A DNA stretch of 64,000 bases, from positions 70,982,463 through 71,046,462 of the forward strand of contig CM048554.1 in NCBI GenBank assembly GCA_026413225.1. The letters are read 5' to 3'. The notes below the pieces were generated by a model. That model worked only from the letters and a program-made list of their open reading frames with translations, ran no database searches and was not told where the DNA came from. Source of the DNA: Otis tarda (lineage: Eukaryota > Chordata > Aves > Otidiformes > Otididae). A program made the translations under genes and the position numbers. Below, piece by piece: positions 1 to 11,623 of the stretch. Position 1 is the stretch's first letter. Each line of letters opens with the position of its first letter.

Positions 1-10
1 TTTCAGCAAC

Positions 11-36
11 TAATGATGACCCTGAGGTCATCATTA
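11..36. repeat. Perfect 11-bp inverted repeat
   Basis: Two 11-bp arms (11-21 and 26-36) are exact reverse complements around a 4-nt spacer. The inner part reads TGACC-CTGA-GGTCA, so it resembles two nuclear-receptor half sites in everted arrangement. It may also form a short hairpin. Function is not shown by the sequence and chance occurrence is possible. Confidence 0.5.
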
Positions 37-1036
37 TTAATTTAGCCTCCTGGGTTGACTGAGAAATGGTAAACGTGGTTCTACCAATACCTCTTAGATA
101 CCTCTTAGCAGAAGGAGGTAGGAGAGGAGAACAAACTTGACAGCAAATTGTATGATCTAATAAAAGTCTGATGTCTTCTAATTCTCAACACAGAAACTCC
201 AGTCCCAAGGGCCCAAAGTTAATGCATCTTTTGCAGCTTTAGGTAGCTGTTGTTTTTCATATGACCCGGTGATCTCCTGATTCCTTGGTGACATCAGACA
301 GATATTTTAATGTCCTACTCTGTAATAAGTTTGCCAGTAGCTGGCAAACCTACTGGCTCTGACCTTCCCTACTCCCTTCCCCACACATCTTCTCTACTGT
401 TGAGGTATTTTTTAAAAAACTTTTCAATATTTTTCTTTGTTTGTTTCATATCAAGACATGTTTTAGTGGAAGGTCATTCCTTCTCTCAGACACAAATAGC
501 TTCTTAAAGGTGTCTTTATACCCTTCAAATAGACACACAATTTTTTAATTTTCACATTAGTTTTCTGTTGAGAAGCCTCTGCACAGTTCCTCCTTTGTAA
601 ATAAACCAGGTGAAAAATGTCCCTAAGTCTCTGAAGTTGAGGTAAAAAAAATTGATTCCTACCCACTCTGATTAACTTGTTTTGCAAAGCAGTTTTAGCA
701 GATATCCCCTCTGGAAAAATTTCTTAATTGCTTCCTGAAGGCAGAATTCCTGTGACTAGTTCTTGACATTATTAGGGAAATATTTTACTGAGATTTTTGG
801 TGTTGTGCACATGCTGTTTTACTTAGAGGGAAACAAATCTCAATGCTCTTATTCATAATTTCCTGAAGTTTAATAATTAAGATGGAAAGAAGCAGTCAAC
901 TGTCAATTACCTTAATTTTCATGAGGTTCTTAAGTAATAAAAATGTGCATTTTGGGACATGTGTCAAAAAATCCCCCAACTATGCAGGCCTTCTATCCCC
1001 AGAAGATGAGAGACGTTATATTTCAGCAAATTAAAA

Positions 1037-1058
1037 GTTTTCATGCAAGCATGAAAAC
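1037..1058. repeat. Perfect 10-bp inverted repeat
   Basis: Arms GTTTTCATGC (1037-1046) and GCATGAAAAC (1049-1058) are exact complements around AA. It lies in a run of alternating purine-pyrimidine ATGCATACATG-like sequence. No gene or terminator context is present, so this is only a structural note. Confidence 0.45.
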
Positions 1059-1172
1059 ATGCATACATGTGTACGTAAATATAATTATATATTTGCATTT
1101 ATATATACATAAGGAGGTGGTTTAAAGACAATTTAAAAAATCATATGTATAAGACATAAAGCCATTACCCAG

Positions 1173-1869
1173 TGTGGTGGTTTAGCCCGGATCACCACAC
1201 AGTTTCTTATTCACCCTCCCCCTACCCAGTGGGACAGGGGAGAGAAATTGGGAAGAAAGGAAAACTCGTGGGTTGAGATAGAAACAGTTTACTGAAAATA
1301 CTAAAAACTACAAAGCTAACAGGATATAAGGATATTAATATATACAAAATATACAAAATGAACAATGTACAATTTCTCACCACCCGATGTCCGAATGACC
1401 GACGCAGCCCGTCCCGAGCAGCAATCACAGGAACGACACCGAGCAGCAAGCAAAGTCGGGGAGGGCAAGCTAGCAAGGTAGAGGGAACGATGCCAGCAAG
1501 CAAGAGAGAAGTAAAGGAATGCCAAGGGTGCCCGAACGGATACCCGACAAGAAAAGGAATACCAGAAAAGGATTAGGATGCCCCCTCCCATGGGCAACCC
1601 CCACTTATATACTGAGCATGACGTTTATGGCATGGAATACTCTCTTTGGCCAGTTTGGATCAATTATTCTGTCTGTCTTTCGCCCAGCTTCCCGCATCTG
1701 CACGTTAACGAGACCTTAACGAGACTTGGAAAGCCAGACAGTGTCCTTGGTCTCATTAACAACAACTCGTATCATCAGAATGTTTTTATCAACATTCTTC
1801 ACACACGAAATCCAAAACACACCGGCTACTAAGAAGAAAATTAACTCCATCCCTGCTGAAACCAGGACA
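1173..1869 (-). mobile_element. Solo LTR of an avian endogenous retrovirus (family A), 697 bp
   Basis: Read on the minus strand the element begins TGTCCTGGTTTCAGC and ends GGCTAAACCACCACA, so it has TG...CA ends with a short imperfect terminal inverted repeat. It is flanked by an exact 5-bp direct repeat CCCAG at 1168-1172 and 1870-1874. That is the target-site duplication of an integrated provirus, now reduced by LTR-LTR recombination. A minus-strand TATA box (TATATAAG) lies at about 1606-1613, with a CRE-like TGACGT half nearby at about 1615-1620. These mark the U3 promoter. No gag, pol or env sequence is adjacent. A 5-bp duplication is usual for ERVL-type (class III) elements, but the class is inferred. 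The general sequence is known to me from many bird loci. The open frames inside are shadows and not genes. Confidence 0.87.
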
Positions 1870-1874
1870 CCCAG

Positions 1875-3358
1875 AATGTCGCATATTATGTAAATTTTGG
1901 GGGAAAAAGGTCCCACCAACTGATAGGAACTGTACAATGTCAAGAGATTTCTAAGTACAAAGAGCAAAGAGAGAAGCAGCAATAAAAAGATTTGTCTTTT
2001 GCAAGTCTCTGCCACCTGGCCCACTTACTGTTCCTAACAAATGGCAAAGTCAACTCAAGGAAACAGACATAATCAGGTTACTGTGACCTACTGAGCATAT
2101 TATTTCTGTAGATAAGAGCTAAACGGCAAAACTCTACACTTCACTGATCAGCTTCGCAAGTAAGAATGAACTGCACTGGACTTTGCAGTAATTTTTTTCT
2201 CTCTCTGCTTTAGAAACAATCTATATATATTTCCTATCCATAGAAAAAATAAAAAAAAAAATAAGGGAAAAAAAAAAAGAAAAAGAAAAGAAGGAAAGTC
2301 CTATAAAAGAAGGTGAAATAAAGTGCAACAAATAAAAGATCTTGGGACATTTAATGTCAACAGTAGCTCCAGTTACGAAACATTATCTTTTTAGACAGTG
2401 CCTAGGTAGAAGAACACGCTGTGGTCTAATAGTTCATTAAACTGCGATGAACCAAACTCACTGGGTATAATGACTGGGGTGTGTAGTCTACCCTGCATGT
2501 ATGTGTCATATGCAGTAAACGACCACACTAAAGATTTATTACCTTGTATTGCACCTATATGTTTTAAAACAAGCATTTAAAGCAATGAAGATAAGCATTC
2601 TGGCCTCCCTCACACTCATAATGACAGACTACCTATGCAGATTACAAGAAGCTATCACACTTAAGGAAAAAGCACAGATCTGTGGCCGTGAAGATGTATC
2701 ATTAAGTCTGGTTTAAAGAGGTAACCAGAATGTCAGGGGAAGATAGCTCATCAGTTACGATTTATCAAAATACAGAGCGTACACGTACACACTTTCCCTC
2801 TTCTGCTCTGGTCCTTTCCACTTGATAAAGCATTTCTATCCTCGCCCTGCCTACTTTCATGTTCCACCTCCTGCTGTCAGACGAAAACCAGAGCAGACAA
2901 GAAGTGGATGGACTGTGTTAGACACAAAGTGGAAAGAGTCATCACACAGAGGAAAAATCATATATATTTATGAGAACTGGTGATAATGACAAAGATAGAC
3001 TGGAGAGAAAGCTGATTCAGTTGGGCTCAAGTGCCTTATTCACTGAGAGAAGAGGCTTTCAACTCCTAGGATTTATCTTTCTGCAGAACCTTTGCAGAAA
3101 GATTTTATAGAAAGATTTTATTTTTGGTTGGCCAACCACACTGTACCCAGCAGCCTCATAGTCACAAGTGCTGACCTGCAGCCAGAATATAGGGTAAACA
3201 TCCCACTCTTGCTTTATTTAAGTTTGTTAGGGGTTGGGAGGAAACAGTCAGTTATAAAGTTGTTGAATGTTGTTTTACATGCCAGAACAGTCACCCTTAG
3301 AAAAAACATGCAAGCTAGATAATCCAGACTGCAGAAAGATACTAGCAACTTAGCATTT
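1875..3358. other. Unique AT-rich sequence, no gene seen
   Basis: No domain or convincing exon was recognised. It contains one A-rich tract (2243-2296). A small direct repeat of AGAAAGATTTT lies near 3096-3120. The last five bases lead into the target duplication of the next LTR. Confidence 0.55.
2243..2296 (+). repeat. A-rich low-complexity tract
   Basis: About 54 bases consisting almost wholly of A with scattered G and T. It is not next to a recognisable retroelement end, so I do not call it a poly(A) tail. Confidence 0.8.
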
Positions 3359-3363
3359 CACAT

Positions 3364-4377
3364 TGGGTGTACGTGTCAAGGTGTTGGCAGTGAGGAGGGA
3401 GTGCTGCAGGATTGGCCTCTGTGAGAAGACATCAGGAGCTACCTCTGCATTGGAAAAGCCAGTTCCAGCCAGGTCCAAAATGGACCCATCACTGGCCAAA
3501 GACAAGTCCATCAAGTATGTTGGTGGCATCTCTATTATAACATATTTAAGAAAGGGTAAAAACCACTGCAGAGCAGCTGTGAGAGAGAAGTGACAAAATG
3601 TGAGAGAAACATGTCCCCAAGGTCAGTGAAGAAGGAGGGGAAAGAGGTGCCCCAAGCACCAGAGCAGAGACTCCCCTGCAGCCCTTGGAGAAGACCATGA
3701 TGACACAGGTTTTCCCCGTACAGTCCATAGAGAACCATGCTGGAGCAGAGATCCACACTGCAGCCCATGGAGGACTCTGCACCAGAGCAGGTGAATGTGC
3801 CCTGAAAGAAGCTGCAGCCTGTTGAGAGCCCACGCTGGAGCAGGTTTCTGGCAGGAGCTGTGGCCTGTGGGGGCCCCATGCTGGAGGAGTTAGTTCGTGA
3901 AAGATGGTAGCTCATGAGAGGGACTCATGTTGGAGCAGTCTGTGAAGGAGTGTATCCTATGGGAGGGACTCCACACTGGAGTAGGGGAAGAGTATGATGA
4001 GGAAGGTGTTGCAGAGGAGACAGGGTATGGGCTAACCACAACCCACATTCCTTATCCCCTTGCGCTGCTCTAGGTGGGGGAGGAAGAGGAGTCAGAAGTG
4101 AAGCTGAACCTGAGAAGAAGGGAGGACAGAAGGAAGGTGGTTTCAGTTTTCTTTTTGGTTCTCGCTGTCCTACTCTATTTTTCATTGACAAGAAATTAAA
4201 TTAATCTTCCCCAAGTCGAGTCTCTTTTGCCCATGATGGTACTTCCTGAGCAATCTCCCTGTCCTTGTCTTGAAACCATGAGTTTTAAATTTTATTTTCT
4301 ATCCCTGTCCTGCAGAGGAGGAGGAGTGAGAGCGCAGCTGAGTGGGCACCTGGTAGCCAGCCAAGGTGAAGCCACCA
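3364..4377 (+). mobile_element. Solo LTR of an avian endogenous retrovirus (family B, copy 1), 1014 bp
   Basis: The element starts TGGGTGTACG and ends AAGCCACCA. It is flanked by an exact 5-bp direct repeat CACAT at 3359-3363 and 4378-4382. A TATA-like CATATTTAAG at 3541-3550 marks the promoter, about 177 bp from the left end, the same distance as in copy 3 at 62.7 kb. A variant poly(A) signal ATTAAA lies at 4195-4200. It is followed by the CCCCAAGTCGAGTCTCTTTTGCC-type segment that all three family-B copies share. Between them lie degenerate tandem units built on GCAGCCCATGG, near 3673, 3721, 3758, 3811, 3861, 3907 and 3954. The copy is diverged and carries no viral coding sequence. Open frames on its minus strand are by-products of the repeat units. 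ERVL-type class is inferred from the 5-bp duplication. Confidence 0.8.
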
Positions 4378-4382
4378 CACAT

Positions 4383-5897
4383 TTTTATGTAGCTTCTGAG
4401 GGATCACAATAGTAACATCAATACTGGGAGTGACCACACTGTCTTATGTCTGTTGCAGATGGGGCTCGTTACAATAATAATCCTTCTTGCATTAGCCAAG
4501 CTAATATGACTAATGGACCATAACTGCACAGTAGCAATTGTGTACATATTTTTTTCCAGGGGGCAAATTAAGAGATATCTCCTTTCAAACATTTTGCTAA
4601 TAAATAAAACAGGGAGGTGGTATCAATTGCCACAGATCAAGGATACTTAATATTCTTTCTTCTGTAAATTAGCACTCATCAGTGTTCCCTCCTCTTGCTT
4701 TTCATTTTATTCCAGAGAGGTTTCCGTAGCAACTAGGTCATGTGCCCAGTTTAATCTTCAAAGCTGTAACATTACAGTGGATTTTTGCTGAAAGCAAAAC
4801 AAACAAAAAAGGGCACTTTTTATTTGTAATTTCTTAGAAATAATGATAATGGAGCTCTACAAAAGGAGCTCTGGCAGCGAGGCATGTGAAAGTGTACCAC
4901 TTTTTGCAGGTGGTGAACAACTGGTTGTAGACACCAACACAAATGCCTGGAAGCAACTCTCTTCTAGAATTTGTCCAATATAAAAAGCAGGACCACTTCA
5001 GACATCAGCAACATTTCTGGAGATGAACAAGTGACCTGTCAGTAGTCCTCCATAATACCTTTCAACTGGGCAGTGCTCCCTTGTCACTGCTTCTCAATTT
5101 TTGACAATTGGATTGATGCGATTGGAGAGAGAACCTCAACAGCTTGAGCAAAGCGGGTATTATTTATATTTCAGCAATGTGTTCCCATCCCAAACACGTA
5201 CAGATGTAGAGGATAAACAAGGTGAAAGGAGACAAGCATTTTTCATTCCTAAACACAAGCTTAGACTACAAAAGACAGCTGGTTTTATGGGATTTCTGGT
5301 CATAAAAGTTAACATCTGAATACAAAACATGGTTTCTGATATGAGTTTTATATGGCAATGGAAATGATGAGCAACTTGATTCAAATGAATTCACTCTTTC
5401 CTATGCTACCCCTGTGTAAAGTAATAACAATTTGCCAAAATTCTGAAAATTGCCACGTTATTCTTTTAAGCAGCCCTGCATACACCAAGCACCCTGACCT
5501 CCCAGAGTGCCACCTTCTAGCATCAGCTAGGCAAGAAACAAAATGAGAGCACCTTTTTTTTGTACAGAATTCCTCTCATTGTGTTTTCATCCTATGAAGA
5601 ACCTCACATTCTGTTTGCCTGATTTTTCACCAGTTACCACCCACCAGAAAATAGCATTTTCTATTCTTTTAGTAAAGTACAGAGCTTAACAATAAGGACA
5701 AGGTCCTTGACTTGATTCCAAGGAATGAATGTCATAAAAGTAATAAAACAGTTTAACATACTCATAGGTAAAGGCATAATTGGACTGGATGGAGTTTCTG
5801 CCTTGTTTTACAGAGAACTTTTATGCTTCTTAATGGGACAAAGTGCAGTAACCAAAGCTCCTGGTTAAATCTTGCATTTCCAAAATATTCCAATCAA
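4383..5897. other. Unique sequence, no gene seen
   Basis: Moderately AT-rich DNA with no recognised repeat or domain. An open frame of about 70 codons near 5101-5319 has no homology I recognise and no clear splice context, so I treat it as chance. Confidence 0.55.
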
Positions 5898-6002
5898 ATC
5901 ATAGAATCATGGAATCATAGAATCATAGAACAGTTTGGCTTGGAAGGGACCTTTAAATGTCATCTAGTCCAACCCCCCTGCAAGGAGCAGGGACATCCCT
6001 GA

Positions 6003-6985
6003 CTAGATCGGGTTGCTCAGAGCCCCATCCAACCCAGCCTTGAATGTTTCTAGGGATGAGGCATCTACCACCTCTCTGGGCAACCTGTTCCAGTGTTTCA
6101 CCACCCTCATTGTAAAAAAATTTTTCCTAATATCTAATCTGAATCTACCTCCCTCTATTTAAAAACCATTACTCCTAGTCCTGTCACAACAGGCCCTGCT
6201 AAACAGTTTCTCCCCGTCTTTCCTGTATACCCCCTTTAGGTACTGGGAGACCACTGTAAGGTCTCCCCGGAGCCTTCTCTTCTCCAGGCTGAACAGCCCC
6301 AACTCTCTCAGCCTGTCCTCATAGAAGAGGTGCTTCAGCCCTCTTATCATCTTTGTGGCCCTCCTCTGGACTCCTGCCAACAGGTCCACATCCTTTTTCT
6401 GTTGGGGGCTCCAGAGCTTGACACAGTACGCCAGGTGGGGTCTCATGAGAGCGGAGTAGAGGGGCAGAATCACCTCCCTCGACCTGCTGGCCATGCTCCT
6501 CTTGATGCAGCCCAGGATGCGGTTGGGTTTCTGGGCTGCAAGCACACATTGCCAGCTGATGTTGAGCTTCTTGTCCACCAGCACTCCCAAGTCCTTCTCC
6601 TCAGGGCTGCTCTTGATCCATTATCCATCCAGCCTGTATTTGTTTTTGGGATAGCCCAGACCCATATGCAGGACCTTGCACTTGGCCTTGTTGAGCTTCA
6701 TGAGGTTGACACGGGCCCACCTCTCCAGCCTGTCAAGGTGGTTCTGGATGGCATCCCTTCCCTGCACTTGGCCTTGTTGAGCTTCATGAGGTTGGCACGG
6801 GCCCACCTCTCCAGCCTCTCAAGGTCCTTCTGGATGGCATCCCTTCCCTCCAGCACGTCAACTGCACCACACAGCTTGGCGTTGTAGGCAAACTTGCTGA
6901 GGGTGCACTCTGTCCTGCTGTCCATGTTGCCAACAAAGATGCTAAACAAGGCCGGGCCCAACACGGACCCCTGAAGAACACAAGT
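6003..6985 (-). pseudogene. CR1 ORF2 remnant (reverse transcriptase C-terminal part)
   Basis: Minus-strand frames give CR1 ORF2 blocks in the usual order. These are the reverse transcriptase region around LSKFAYNAKL (where the family has FADDTKL), then [27 protein letters not shown], then the thumb and C-terminal region with [19 protein letters not shown]. It is disabled in several ways. The catalytic FADD block reads FAYN. A stop follows YRLDG near 6621. A stop follows NGF near 6159. An 86-bp tandem duplication shifts the frame. The normal ORF2 stop corresponds to 6003-6005. It cannot make an active protein. Confidence 0.85.
6678..6849. repeat. 86-bp tandem duplication inside the CR1
   Basis: Bases 6678-6763 are repeated head to tail as 6764-6849, each unit starting GCACTTGGCC and ending CATCCCTTCCCT. 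The units differ at only a few positions. Because 86 is not a multiple of three, the duplication breaks the ORF2 frame. It must have arisen after or during insertion of this copy, since the other CR1 copies here have a single unit. Confidence 0.85.
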
Positions 6986-7677
6986 TCTCAATGCAAGTTC
7001 TTGTACCAGGACTCCCCCACAAAAATTGCAGGACTAAATGTATCATAGAATATTAGTAAGAGTCTAAACAGTATGTGTGCAATCATGACTCTGTAGGATT
7101 CTGAACTAATTAATCATGACCTCATTCCAGTGTCTAATTAAAATGAAATATTAAACTGATCTTTCACTTAAGAGAATGAAAAAGTGAATTGAGTTTAATG
7201 AAGAGTAAAAATTTTAAGAAATTAAAACATCTACAGAATTGGTATATCCTTTGTTAAGAACACTTAGTGAAGCAGTCCACTTCCAGTATACATTTTCATT
7301 TTAATGTTTGATAATACTAATACTGCACTGCATGCTGGCCTTTGAGAAATTCAGGTTCCAATTTTCTGTGCATCAGATTCACAATCAAGTAAGAAAATCC
7401 TGTAGAAGCAGAAAATGTTATTTAACCCCATAAACACCAAACATGAGTCCTTCATAATCTTTTTCAACTGTCCTAATCACATCATGGACTTCACTTGTTT
7501 TAAAAAATACTTTTTATCCACTCTATTTGAAAGTAATTCTTACATGACTGGCAAACTAAATGCCAGTTTGACTTCCTTCTCAAGCTTTTCTCACCTTTTC
7601 TTTGTTATCACAGGATCTCATTGGCTTTTTAATGAAGGATAACAAAAAATCAAAGCAAATCAGAACACCGATATAAT

Positions 7678-7862
7678 CTCACTCCACTCCTTTCTTCTTT
7701 CCTTTGCCTTCTCTCCCCCTCCTTTTTGTTCTTTATCCTTTGCCACCCATGAAGACCTGGATATCTCTTGTCTTTCAGCTCTTCTCACCTGGCTGAATTT
7801 TCCCCTCATACTGTACCCCTCACACTCCCTTTCTTTTCTGTCTCCTCTTACCCTTTCATTTA
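7678..7862. repeat. Pyrimidine-rich tract
   Basis: The plus strand is strongly biased to C and T, with runs such as CTTTCTTCTTTCC and CTCTCCCCCTCC. Such tracts are common simple-sequence regions in vertebrate DNA. No exon follows it with a recognisable product, so I do not call it a splice signal. Confidence 0.6.
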
Positions 7863-10800
7863 CAGCATCAATGTAAGCATACTACACTCATCAATAAAAA
7901 CTGATTTCTGGTAGTACTTGCTAGACTTTAGTCATCATTGCAATGAATGTGTCACCATCAGTAGATGCTTTCAGTTCCTCCACACTATTTCACTGATTAC
8001 ATGTGTTCCCCCCACTGTGTTAAAATTGATCTGTCTTGAACAGCAGTGTCACACAGGAAGAACTTGGCCTGCTAAACCAACATATTCAGCCCACAGCCTC
8101 ATTCCTGGATACCCTACCTGTGAACAATATGTGCCTACCTGATACTCCATGGCTGGAGTACCTAATTGTATCAGTCAGGTGAGAGGACACACATAGTCAA
8201 GTCACTTCTTCCCAGCTGTGTTCCTAGGATAAGCCTTTACTTGGGTCATATGCGAGAAGTATATCTAGACTGAATGCAGAACATAAATATGCATATATAT
8301 AATTTCTCATTAAGAGACTAGTAAAGTACACAGGGACCTAAAGCACTGGCACTGGGAGAAGTGAATGGAAACTAGAAGAAATGGCAAATTAAGTAAAAGA
8401 ATTGTGACATTGCACAATTCCCTTAAAACTGGATGGAGACTTCATGGAAACATTTTGACAGCATAAAGGAAGGTGGCAGACATATTGTCTTCCTCAAACT
8501 ATTAAAGGTAAGGATCAATGTTATGGATGGTAGTAGCTCTTTCTGCAGTTATTTAGCATCGCCACTTAAAGGGAAATGGAGGTGCCTAAAGAAGGTGAAA
8601 GACGGTTGAAAGAGAGAAGACATGGAAATGGGGTCAAAAATAATAGCTACGACGAAAAAGAAGCATGATAAGATGAGAACAAAAAGTAGCTTAATTTTTA
8701 AAAGGTTAAAAGTTCTATTTAAAATTCGTTTTAAAATGTGTCTTCATCTTGTTTCTCCTACGACATCCTGTAAGCATAAGCAGATGGCAATGGATAAGCA
8801 TCGGGGATTAGAGTTCATTAGTTTTGGGTTGGGTTTTGTCTGTTCTCACCTTCCCTTGATGAAGAGGTATTTTGTTGTGAGAGGCAGAAGCTCAAGAGTA
8901 AAGCAACAAGCACAAAGACAACATCACTTAAGGCTGTTTCTTTTCAGTGCAGTACTTCTGTATTTATTGACTTTCCTCAGTAAATCTTTGTCAATGTAAA
9001 GCAAAAACTGATTAATCCGTTCCATAAAATGCCTATGCAAGCTATAAAGCTGGAAACAGAGGACGATCATGAATTTGACTATTTTTCCTGAGAAAATACA
9101 GAAGTATTCCAGGAGTTATTAAAGGGAAGACTTAGCTGGCAAGCATGACAGTCCGGGTGACCCAGATGTACACATGTTTTGAACCAAAAAGCAAGCATCC
9201 TGCATTTAGCTATGAACTTGACAGCATGTAACTGGCCACACTGTAATAAGTCTTGCTCTTCCTTTCAAAAGTAGCATTGTTTGACTCCTCCTCAGCCAAC
9301 AAATTTCACAAACTTTATGTTCCCTTTTGGGAAACAAGACTGATAAATTGAGTTCCTATAGGCTCTCATAAATAATTTGGGTTTGATCATGAGGGTGTAC
9401 ACAAATACTTTTCTTTAAAGGTGTAATAGGCAGATTTCCCCTTTCTCCAGCCTTCCAGTAAAAATCTTACATATGTTTAAAAAATGTTTAAAAATATGTT
9501 ATTTGAATTACTTCAGTTTTCAACAAGAAACATCAAAATATTCAGCTTGTGGATTAAATTGTTGAAAATGCTTCAGGAGGCAGTTGATGAACAAAATGTT
9601 TAGTATTTAAATGAATGTGTCAAATAACATTTTTTACAGTCTCTTATTGAGAAATGATGGGCAATATAATAGCTCAACCATATGATTATGTGCCCAGGTG
9701 ACTCCATCTCCATTTTTTCTTCTGTGCTGCATAGCAGTTAATAGATTTTATTTATTCTTATTAGAGTATTTCAAACAATTGAGGAGGTTTCTACTTCATC
9801 TATTGCTTAAGAAACAAGCAATTTCCAGCAGTTTTTCTTCATGTGGTGTACTGTATTTTTTAATGTGGAAAATGAGGTAATGTTTAGGTTCAGTAACCTA
9901 GCAATGAACAGCAAGATGATTTTAACATTTGAGTCTTTTTCCTGTATGTGATATTGATGATTAATAGCAGTGAAACAGGAAGGAATTGTGAGATACAAAG
10001 GAATGTAAAGTACCATGAAGGCCCTCCTGGGCCAGGCTGGTTACTGCAGACATTACATTAAATGGAAGAAACAGCCCTAGAGATGGTTAAAAGTTACTAC
10101 CGTAGCTAAGAAGCTAGGGCACACGTCCTGCTTTCTTTGCACATGTTAGGCACAGGTTTATTCCAGTGGCTGCTGAACTTCAACAGGTCTGATCTAATTT
10201 CAAAACTTTCAAAATCTTTGGTCTGGGCAGCAAAACAAACATGATTCCTGCTTTGATCAGTAAAAATATATCTGTTCCCCCACAAAACAACCCTTCTGTA
10301 CTAATGGGAAAAAAAGGCAGGCTTCATCCCTCAAGAATGATTCAGTTCTGTACCAGATGAACTTTGTGATTGCCTTCCATGGCTGCCAGTTCCTTCATGA
10401 ATGAAAAATTACCGGTTTGTTTTCTGGCAGAGATCTCTTTATACTTACCCTCCTGAAGTATCAACTGGTGATGAGTCCTTTTTCCTACCATTTGCCACCA
10501 GTGGACCTGGGACCACAACAAGCTTTTGATAGAGGAGAGTGTTTACAGGCTACAGAATAGTCCATAAACTTTCCCATTAATTTCTGTTTATTTATTTTCT
10601 GACATTTGGATATGAATGTCACTCCTGTCAAAGTGTCGAAATAAATCACAGAGGTGTTCTAGGGCTGTGCCTAGATCACCACCAAAGCACTACTGGCCTT
10701 AGAAATGCATGGCACCAGGTAGGAATAAGATAGAAGAAAAATGATCTGCCCTATGAGTTTGACCATCTCTAGATTTGCTGTGTTAGCACATCAGATTGAG

Positions 10801-11603
10801 AATGTTTCATTCAACCAACGGCCAAAATAATCTGTTTTGGTTACCCGTCAACTAAGTTTTTCTTTCAGTTCAAATAAAAGCAGTGTCTGCTGATACACAT
10901 AAGAGTTGAAATTCTTCTCACTGAACATGAAGGGTTTAATGAGTTTGTTGCACTTTGTGAAAAGCATTTTGGAAATGGCAGACAACAATTTTAAAAGAAT
11001 ACTATTTAAGATGAAAAGTGAACTCAGCTCAAGAAAGGTTATTGTGGTCCTTTGTGCATCTGCATGAAGCCATAGTCTTTGATTATATGATTATATCCTA
11101 CTTTACTTCATAGAATTACTACCGAATTCTGTACACAAGTTAAATGCACAAGAAAACAGAATTAAGGGCTGAATGAATAACTATTGAACAAGGTATTTTT
11201 GCAACTCTAGAATGTCTTAATTTGACACCTACATAAAATTATTCTAAATATTTTCAAAATTAGATAAACAACAATATTCCTTGTTTTGACTGAAAGTGAT
11301 GCTGCAGCTGCATGAAAGAAGTCTGGCAACAAAGTGTGGGGGAAGACCTTTGTGGTTCCACAGGTTTCGCACAGAATTTTATGAACAGTCACTGCTGAAC
11401 TAACTAACACAGGCACAAAGTTCTGCTAGAAATAAGGGGGAGAATAACAGCCAGTGTAGAAAAGAACAGAATTCCCTTTCTCCTGATGAAGGAGAGCATC
11501 ACATTATTATTATGAAATCAGCTGAGATAAAGGGGAGAGTTGCTTTACTCCACTGAAGCATGTTGAGTAGCTTTAATTATAATGGAAAATTTCTCAGGAG
11601 TCT

Positions 11604-11623
11604 TTTGTTTGTTTACAAACAAA
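11604..11623. repeat. 8-bp inverted repeat with forkhead-like core
   Basis: TTTGTTTG and CAAACAAA are exact complements around TTTA. The centre contains TGTTTAC, the forkhead-factor core motif. This is a motif match only, with no supporting context. Confidence 0.4.

Larger units (their letters stand above)
1..1172. other. AT-rich unique sequence, no gene seen
   Basis: No frame here has a recognisable domain. The only structure I can point to is two short perfect inverted repeats, listed separately. The longest open frames are about 60-75 codons, as expected by chance in AT-rich DNA. The last five bases (1168-1172) are the left target-site duplication of the LTR that follows. Confidence 0.6.
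5898..6985 (-). mobile_element. CR1 LINE, 5'-truncated 3' fragment (about 1.09 kb)
   Basis: On the plus strand the left end is a run of ATCATAGAATCATGG-type units. This is the complement of the CR1 3' tail octamers, so the element points left. It continues through the conserved CR1 3' region (TTGGAAGGGACC, then TCATCTAGTCCAACC) into the C-terminal part of ORF2. It stops at about 6981-6985, within the reverse transcriptase segment that reads QGSVLGPALF on the minus strand. It is 5'-truncated, as most CR1 copies are. No clear target-site duplication was found. The coding part is broken, see the pseudogene entry. Confidence 0.93.

Noticed and set aside
8622-8999. 125-codon open frame
   Set aside because: No domain, no recognisable homology and amino-acid make-up expected from AT-rich DNA. 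A few frames of this size occur by chance in 64 kb.
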